A stretch of 37,077 bases of DNA from Bdellovibrio sp. 28-41-41 (GTDB taxonomy: Bacteria; Bdellovibrionota; Bdellovibrionia; Bdellovibrionales; Bdellovibrionaceae). The position numbers and the translations under genes were made by a program. The notes beneath the pieces are model-generated. The model was not told the DNA's origin, searched no databases, and was given only the letters and a program-made list of their open reading frames with translations. The stretch spans positions 1-37,077 of the forward strand of contig NCGL01000044.1 in assembly GCA_002256935.1 (NCBI GenBank), in the 5' to 3' direction. Below are positions 32,427-37,077 of the stretch, piece by piece (positions within the stretch are counted from its first letter, which is position 1; each line of letters starts with the position of its first letter).

Positions 32427-32511
32427 TATCGCAGTATCTCACAGCCACTACCGTCCCTTCAATGGGTTTGTCAGATCCTTTATCTTTACCAGTAGCGCCA
32501 AAGCTATTGCC

Positions 32512-32531
32512 ATAGGATGGGGCTATCCTAT
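32512..32531. promoter_or_regulatory. Inverted repeat upstream of the 5'-nucleotidase gene
   Basis: ATAGGAT (32512-32518) and ATCCTAT (32525-32531) form a 7-bp dyad with a GGGGCT spacer, 37 bases before the start codon. It could be an operator or a leader hairpin. No regulator is assigned. Confidence 0.35.
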
Positions 32532-32567
32532 AGACTCATATGACTGTAGAAAATGAGAGGAATAGAG

Positions 32568-33941
32568 ATGAACTCTAAAGTATTCGTTAATAGAACTTTG
32601 AATCTGAAAAAAATTAAATTTATCGGTCTGGACATGGACCACACGTTAGTACGCTACAATATTGAAAACTTCGAGCGTCTTTCTTACACAAAAATCGTTG
32701 AAAAATTAATGGCGAAAAGAAATTACCCTCAAACTTTGAAAAACTTAGTTTTTGACTATAATTTCGCTATCCGTGGATTGGTTTTGGATCGCCAAAAAGG
32801 AAATTTGCTTAAACTAAATCGTTATACAGCGATTCGCGCGTCTTACCACGGGCAAAAGCCAATCGATTTTAAAACTCACCAAAAATTGTACCGAAGTACC
32901 TACATTGACTTAAGCAATCCTGCGTACATGACCGTCGACACATTTTTCTCGATTTCATTGGCGGTATTATTTGGTCAGCTAGTCGATCTAAAGGATTCCG
33001 ATAAAGGTAACACGTACCCAGAGTATACCCAAATGGCCGACGATGTTTTGGCGTCATTAGACGAGTCTCACCGTGATGGATCTTTAAAAGATGAAGTTAA
33101 AAAGAACTTAGATAAATACATCATCAAAGATCCAACTACAGTTGAGCGTTTAGAAACATTTAAAAAGCACGGCAAAAAAATATTCGTTTTAACTAACTCT
33201 GATTTCAATTACACGAAATTGTTAATGGACTATGCCATTAACCCATTTTTGAAAGAACACAAAAGCTGGGTTGATTTATTTGAAATTGTTGTGACGTTTG
33301 CCCACAAACCTAGATTCTTCTATGAAAAACAAAATTTCTTAAAAGTAGATGAAAAAACAGGAACTATGACCAACATGGATGAGCCACTAAAACATGGCAT
33401 CTACCAAGGCGGGAATGCATTTAAGTTCACTGAAGATTTTAACTTAGATGGTGATGAGATTCTTTATATTGGTGATCATATTTACGGCGACATCTTGCGA
33501 TTGAAAAAAGACTGTAACTGGAGAACCGCAATGGTATTGGAAGAACTTCAGTTTGAACTAGAAAACAATACGAAAGCGGAACCAACGGTTGAAGAGATTG
33601 AAAAACTGATGGCTAAAAAAGAGCCTATGGAAGATCGACTGACAACGCTGATGACAGAACGTACAGAGAATCCAAACATCGACGAAAAAGAAATCGAAGA
33701 TTTACAAAACGTGATTTCGGGTATCGATGCGCAGATTTCTCAATTAATTAAACGCCAGCAATCATTGTACAACCCTCAGTGGGGTCAACTGATGAGAGCC
33801 GGTAATGAAGAAAGCTATCTCGCGTACCAAGTAGAACGTTATGCGTGCGTATATATGTCTAAGCTATCTGACTTGCTTGCTCTATCACCGAGAACTTATT
33901 TCCGTGCCCCTCGTAGGCCTTTATCGCACGAGCGAATTTAG
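32568..33941 (+). CDS. HAD superfamily 5'-nucleotidase (HAD-IG / purine 5'-nucleotidase family)
   Basis: A 457-residue cytosolic phosphatase related to eukaryotic cytosolic purine (IMP/GMP) 5'-nucleotidase. ATG 32568 is chosen because GAGAGGAAT precedes it; the ATG at 32553 lies inside that ribosome site. HAD motif I is FIGLDMDHTLVRY, with the nucleophile and acid Asp, near residues 20-32. Motif II is the KIFVLTNSDFNYT stretch, and motif IV is EILYIGDHIYGDILRLKK with the metal-binding Asp. A helical, acidic insertion follows. It likely dephosphorylates purine nucleotides; in a predator this could serve reuse of prey nucleotides (inference). Probably co-transcribed with the outer-membrane gene 9 nt downstream. 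Confidence 0.9.
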   Translation: MNSKVFVNRTLNLKKIKFIGLDMDHTLVRYNIENFERLSYTKIVEKLMAKRNYPQTLKNLVFDYNFAIRGLVLDRQKGNLLKLNRYTAIRASYHGQKPIDFKTHQKLYRSTYIDLSNPAYMTVDTFFSISLAVLFGQLVDLKDSDKGNTYPEYTQMADDVLASLDESHRDGSLKDEVKKNLDKYIIKDPTTVERLETFKKHGKKIFVLTNSDFNYTKLLMDYAINPFLKEHKSWVDLFEIVVTFAHKPRFFYEKQNFLKVDEKTGTMTNMDEPLKHGIYQGGNAFKFTEDFNLDGDEILYIGDHIYGDILRLKKDCNWRTAMVLEELQFELENNTKAEPTVEEIEKLMAKKEPMEDRLTTLMTERTENPNIDEKEIEDLQNVISGIDAQISQLIKRQQSLYNPQWGQLMRAGNEESYLAYQVERYACVYMSKLSDLLALSPRTYFRAPRRPLSHERI

Positions 33942-33950
33942 GATCCGACT

Positions 33951-34967
33951 TTGAGCAGAATTCGGGTTTTATTTACGACGTTACTCATATCAGTTTCGGG
34001 GCTTGCGCAATATCGATGGCAGGCTCCACCGAAGAATACTTTGGGGGTGCGTATTGGAATTATGTCTCCGCAATTATTTGCCGACATTAAAGACAATAAA
34101 TCAACTGCCGCCGGAACACCCATCAAGTACCAACCGAATTCTAATTCGCGTACGGCACTTACTTTATTTTACAGCCATTTTTCTTTAACTGGCAGTGTTT
34201 CTAACCCTCTTTCCGATGAAGAGAAACTTAATAAGGGTTCTTCTCGTGTAGAGGATTATCAATTTCGATTTTACTATAAATATGGAACTTGGGATTTTTT
34301 CTATCAGAACTATCAAGGGTACTTTATTGACAATTCGGCGGACATCGATCCCGCTTACTCTGGCGTTACAAAAATTCAGCGCCCAGATATCAAAACAGCG
34401 CACGCGGGTGTTCAATATTTTTATATTCCAAATCCTGAGTACTATTCTTTGGGCGGGACCTTTGAACAAAATATTCGCCAAATTGAATCCGGTGGCAGCG
34501 TGTTTTTCTCGGGATACATCGGGAAACACTCTATTAAAGGCGATAGCCCACTTGTTCCCAGTAATCTGGCTTCCGGGTATGGGACATTTGCTAACTTCAA
34601 AGAGGGCCATTTTCAAAATGTGCGAGTTGGAATTGGCTATGGTTACACATTTGTATTCTATAAAATGTACTTAGGTTTTTTATTTGGCGTATCGAACGGT
34701 TTACAACAGCAGAAGTTTGACTTAATCACTGAAACTTTCGATCGCTGGGTTGGCGCCAACGGCGCTAATTTGAAAGTCGGCTTTGGCTATAATGGCGAAA
34801 AATTTTATAGTGGATTTCAATATATCATGGACAACACGTCCATTAATTTTAACGAATACACTATGGGTCTTACTACCGGTGAATACCGGGCATTCATAGG
34901 AACACGTTTCGAGGGTATTAAGATTTATCCTGTATCTGCTCTGGGTGAATGGCTTTACGGCGAATAA
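33951..34967 (+). CDS. Predicted outer-membrane beta-barrel protein (DUF4421-like)
   Basis: A 338-residue exported protein beginning at TTG 33951 with AGGAT seven bases upstream. The signal peptide is about SRIRVLFTTLLISVSGLA, followed by QYRWQAPPKNTLGVRIGI. The mature chain is a series of amphipathic strands with many Tyr/Phe/Gly (RFYYKYGTWDFFYQNYQGYF, VRVGIGYGYTFVFYKMYLGF, LKVGFGYNGEKFYSGFQY). The pattern resembles DUF4421 outer-membrane proteins, which are found mainly in Bacteroidetes and some predatory bacteria (from memory). It starts 9 nt after the 5'-nucleotidase stop. Function unknown; possibly a channel or structural barrel. Confidence 0.65.
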   Translation: MSRIRVLFTTLLISVSGLAQYRWQAPPKNTLGVRIGIMSPQLFADIKDNKSTAAGTPIKYQPNSNSRTALTLFYSHFSLTGSVSNPLSDEEKLNKGSSRVEDYQFRFYYKYGTWDFFYQNYQGYFIDNSADIDPAYSGVTKIQRPDIKTAHAGVQYFYIPNPEYYSLGGTFEQNIRQIESGGSVFFSGYIGKHSIKGDSPLVPSNLASGYGTFANFKEGHFQNVRVGIGYGYTFVFYKMYLGFLFGVSNGLQQQKFDLITETFDRWVGANGANLKVGFGYNGEKFYSGFQYIMDNTSINFNEYTMGLTTGEYRAFIGTRFEGIKIYPVSALGEWLYGE

Positions 34968-35115
34968 ATTCGCCATGGTATACCTGCCGAGTGTCGACAA
35001 TTTTGACATTCGAGAAACTACTTCAAACCGAGCAAAATCCTATGGAGAAGTACAAAAGTCTAGGGCATACCTAGGTTTCGGTTGTTCGAAAGAGCAACAC
35101 ATTTTTCCCCCTCTT

Positions 35116-35141
35116 GCCTCTTGAAAAAGAGGCTTTTTTTT
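35116..35141 (+). terminator. Intrinsic terminator
   Basis: GCCTCTT (35116-35122), a GAAA tetraloop and AAGAGGC (35127-35133) form a 7-bp stem followed by eight T (35134-35141). It ends transcripts from the nucleotidase/outer-membrane operon, 150 nt past the last stop, or from an unseen small RNA in that gap. Confidence 0.9.
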
Positions 35142-35207
35142 GCCCAAAATCTATTCCGTAATCTATTTCTTGCGTCTCAAAAGAAAGTATTCAAAACTAT
35201 ATCTATT

Positions 35208-35777
35208 ATGAAACTTTTAAAATTTATTTCGTGTTTAGTTTTGTTCTTTTCCTTGGCTCAGGCTCAAGAACCTAATTCTCAAGCGCCACGAAAACGTGTC
35301 GGCAATATTGATCCCGCAGAAAAAGAAAAGTATAGAACCAGATTCGAAGCCAAAGATTCCAAATATTTTTCGTTCGGTCCTGGATTTGCGACAAATATGA
35401 ATAACACCGAGATGCTCTATGCACTGGTCTTTGGATATGAATGGGAAGTCGGCGCACAAGGCGCTTTGCTGGCAGAACTTGCTGGAATATTTGGTGACGG
35501 CACTTCGTTTGGAAATGGCGGCATCGGTGGCAAGTACTTCTTTACAGATGAAGATACGTCTATGTTTGTAAAAGGTCTTTTCGGTTTTGGAATTGCTAGC
35601 GCTAAAGGTTCATCTGAAACGGCGTCTGGTTTTTCTGGCAAAGTCGGCATGGGTCTAACTTTTTTTAGAACCTCTACAAAACATTTAGAAGTTTCTGGAG
35701 ATTACACGACTGTGTTTAAATCGGCTCCCAATGGAACTCCCGGTGTGTTTGTGTTGTCACTGGCTCTTCTTTACTAG
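35208..35777 (+). CDS. Small outer-membrane beta-barrel protein
   Basis: A 189-residue exported protein. ATG 35208 (MKLLKFISCLVLFFSLAQAQ) gives a clean signal peptide. The frame is open back to 35082, but that part crosses the terminator at 35116-35141 and is not coding. The mature protein has a short basic/proline N-terminus (PNSQAPRKRVGNIDP). Eight-stranded-barrel-like repeats follow with alternating hydrophobic residues and Gly (FSFGPGFATNM, GALLAELAGIFGDG, GKYFFTDEDTSMFVKGLFGFG, GKVGMGLTFFR), ending VFVLSLALLY with a terminal aromatic residue. It resembles OmpA-type or OmpW-size barrels, but no specific family is recognised. Confidence 0.65.
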   Translation: MKLLKFISCLVLFFSLAQAQEPNSQAPRKRVGNIDPAEKEKYRTRFEAKDSKYFSFGPGFATNMNNTEMLYALVFGYEWEVGAQGALLAELAGIFGDGTSFGNGGIGGKYFFTDEDTSMFVKGLFGFGIASAKGSSETASGFSGKVGMGLTFFRTSTKHLEVSGDYTTVFKSAPNGTPGVFVLSLALLY

Positions 35778-35788
35778 CCCGCCTGAAT

Positions 35789-36382
35789 ATGAATCCGTCA
35801 GGCGCATTAGTATTTAAAAAGCTTTCGAAGAAATACAATACACCCGAGAAAGTTCAAAAATATTTATCGAAACTGAAATACAATAAAAAACCCACTATGC
35901 GGTCAGCATTAGAAACGTGGCGCCATCAAGAAGCTCACTGTATGGAGGGCGCATTTCTGGCAGCCGCTATCTTAGAACCACTTGGGTACCCACCTCTTGT
36001 ATTAAGTTTTGAAAGTATCGACCTTCTTGAGCATGTCATCTTTATCTACAGAAAAAACAATCGCTGGGGTTCGATCGGATGCTCTCGTGACCAAGGAATA
36101 AAGGGTCGCAAACCTGTGTTTAAAACTATCCTTGAGTTAACAAAGAGTTACTTTGAGCCCTACATTGATAACACAGGTCGGATCACTGCGTATCAAAAAG
36201 CAAACTTAGATGATACACAGGCAGATTGGCGTTTTTCGAAGCGAAATGTCTGGAAATCAGAGGACTATTTGCTCGAACTTCCTCATATAAAACTTAAAAG
36301 CTCAGATAAACATTACCTTGAAACTAAGAAGCGATACCTACAGTTTGGGCCCATGAAACCCAAATCATTCTGGCAGTTTTAG
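35789..36382 (+). CDS. Transglutaminase-like (cysteine-protease-fold) protein
   Basis: A 197-residue cytosolic protein with a likely papain/transglutaminase-fold triad. Cys lies in RHQEAHCMEGAFLAAAILEP, which is the Cys at the start of a helix. His lies in LLEHVIFIYR and Asp in GSIGCSRDQG. The order Cys-His-Asp and the spacing fit transglutaminase-like proteins. Such domains can be proteases, peptide N-glycanase-like or amidases, so the activity is open. It lies 11 nt after the small barrel gene on the same strand, possibly co-transcribed, although no good Shine-Dalgarno precedes ATG 35789. Confidence 0.6.
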   Translation: MNPSGALVFKKLSKKYNTPEKVQKYLSKLKYNKKPTMRSALETWRHQEAHCMEGAFLAAAILEPLGYPPLVLSFESIDLLEHVIFIYRKNNRWGSIGCSRDQGIKGRKPVFKTILELTKSYFEPYIDNTGRITAYQKANLDDTQADWRFSKRNVWKSEDYLLELPHIKLKSSDKHYLETKKRYLQFGPMKPKSFWQF

Positions 36383-36425
36383 TGTAGCCGCTAGATACAC
36401 TGCCATTGAACAATAATACTGTAGG

Positions 36426-36442
36426 TGTCATTTTCTATGACA
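36426..36442. other. Small inverted repeat in the intergenic gap
   Basis: TGTCAT (36426-36431) and ATGACA (36437-36442) form a 6-bp dyad around TTTCT, about 44 nt after the preceding stop and 109 nt before the next start. It may be an operator or a weak hairpin. Confidence 0.25.
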
Positions 36443-36550
36443 TTGAAAATGAGCATAAATTTTTCTGTATCATCGTGGACCAGCCTTAAAATCAATGTAC
36501 ATAGGGTTTTCATAACTGTGCGATACTAAGCAATAGGCATCGGGGGATTC

Positions 36551-37077
36551 ATGAAAACAACTATTCTAATCGCATTAACAGCTCTACTGCCCGTAATTCC
36601 CCAAGCTAAAACGTCAGACCTGTCTCCAAGTAACTTTTCAGCGGCGACTTTAACTGTGGCTTTTGACAGAACTGTGAAATTGTCAGAAAAAAACAAATTT
36701 CGTTTTCCTGTGACTATCGATTCTTACAATCGTTGTTATATCAGTTCACCAACTCCGCTGCTTAAGAAGAATATTGTTATTTCTAAAGGCAGCCAATGGC
36801 GCTCGCAACCTAACTCTGAGTGGAGTGACTGGGATTCAAAAAAATTCAGCTTCAAACTGACTCATAAAAATGTGTCTGTGGTTTTGAAGTGTGAATTGAA
36901 TTTGGCCGGCGAGATATTCCTGCATCATTCGGCGATGACTAAAAAAGCGTCCTCTGCCTGCGCTAAGCAAGGCGGCAAGGTACGTCAGGCTCAAGGGGGA
37001 TACTGCATTAAACGAGTCTCAAAATTAAACACATCGAAATTTAAAAACGCATTCCTAAAACATAACATCCTTGTAAA
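36551..37077 (+). CDS. Secreted protein, runs off the right edge
   Basis: ATG 36551, preceded by GGGGGA, opens a frame with no stop through the window end (175 codons). A signal peptide is evident: MKTTILIALTALLPVIPQA then KTSDLSPSNFSA. The mature part contains spaced cysteines (DSYNRCYISSP, VVLKCELNL, SACAKQGGKVRQAQGGYCIK), suggesting disulfide bonds in the periplasm or outside. No family was recognised and the C-terminus is unknown. Confidence 0.75.
   Translation, partial: MKTTILIALTALLPVIPQAKTSDLSPSNFSAATLTVAFDRTVKLSEKNKFRFPVTIDSYNRCYISSPTPLLKKNIVISKGSQWRSQPNSEWSDWDSKKFSFKLTHKNVSVVLKCELNLAGEIFLHHSAMTKKASSACAKQGGKVRQAQGGYCIKRVSKLNTSKFKNAFLKHNILV

Noticed and set aside
34185..34674. Long overlapping frames within the DUF4421-like gene on both strands
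   Set aside because: Shadow frames of a real outer-membrane protein gene with signal peptide and barrel pattern.
35082..35207. N-terminal extension of the small barrel protein from 35082
   Set aside because: It would translate across a strong intrinsic terminator and bury the signal peptide; ATG 35208 gives a normal start.

Overview
The window looks like chromosome of a Gram-negative, low-to-moderate GC bacterium. It has heptose epimerase (LPS core), several outer-membrane beta-barrels, prepilins and many Sec signal peptides. The gene mix (HAD-IG 5'-nucleotidase, long-form phenylalanine hydroxylase beside a tyrosine-catabolism operon, a SelO-like protein, S1/P1 nuclease, soluble CZB chemoreceptor, many secreted proteins of unknown function) best suggests a Bdellovibrio-like member of the Bdellovibrionota. 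That placement is an inference from gene content; no rRNA or marker gene is present.

The window has two contrasting halves. Positions 1 to about 17,800 are accessory and eroding. An IS3-family element (306-1539) abuts the tail of a CBS-domain gene on its left and a 99-bp copy of a prepilin gene fragment on its right, with no target-site duplication. Three large paralogous prepilin-like genes follow on the minus strand (5258 to 2060), then a periplasmic UshA/SoxB-type phosphatase and a secreted SH3/beta-barrel gene broken by a stop codon and an 8-bp duplication (7058-8322). Next come a membrane adenylate cyclase with a ten-C homopolymer (8460-9953), an intergenic region with two long perfect inverted repeats and a 50-bp tandem duplication over the start of a secreted hydrolase-like gene, a relic of a 2OG-Fe(II) oxygenase, several small or frameshifted secreted-protein genes, a soluble CZB chemoreceptor, and a chimeric ORF joining pieces of an HNH-nuclease-type gene and a PflA-type gene.

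Positions 17,880 to 37,077 are compact, intact and conserved-looking. They hold a SelO-like protein; a convergent S41 protease plus alpha/beta hydrolase pair; an hldD / phenylalanine hydroxylase / TrmJ-type methyltransferase operon; an M28 peptidase; a minus-strand operon HPPD / homogentisate dioxygenase / RibD with near-zero spacing; a PIF1-like helicase; a HAD-IG 5'-nucleotidase followed by an outer-membrane protein; a small beta-barrel; a transglutaminase-like protein; and a secreted protein running off the right edge.

Phenylalanine hydroxylase, HPPD and HgmA supply three steps of phenylalanine to maleylacetoacetate breakdown; the intervening transaminase and the last two steps are not in the window. 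No tRNA, rRNA or CRISPR array was seen. No obviously new multi-gene system is evident. The most unusual items are the 33-bp-arm palindrome, the poly-C cyclase, the cysteine-patterned prepilin paralogs, and the concentration of small tandem duplications and gene relics in the left half.
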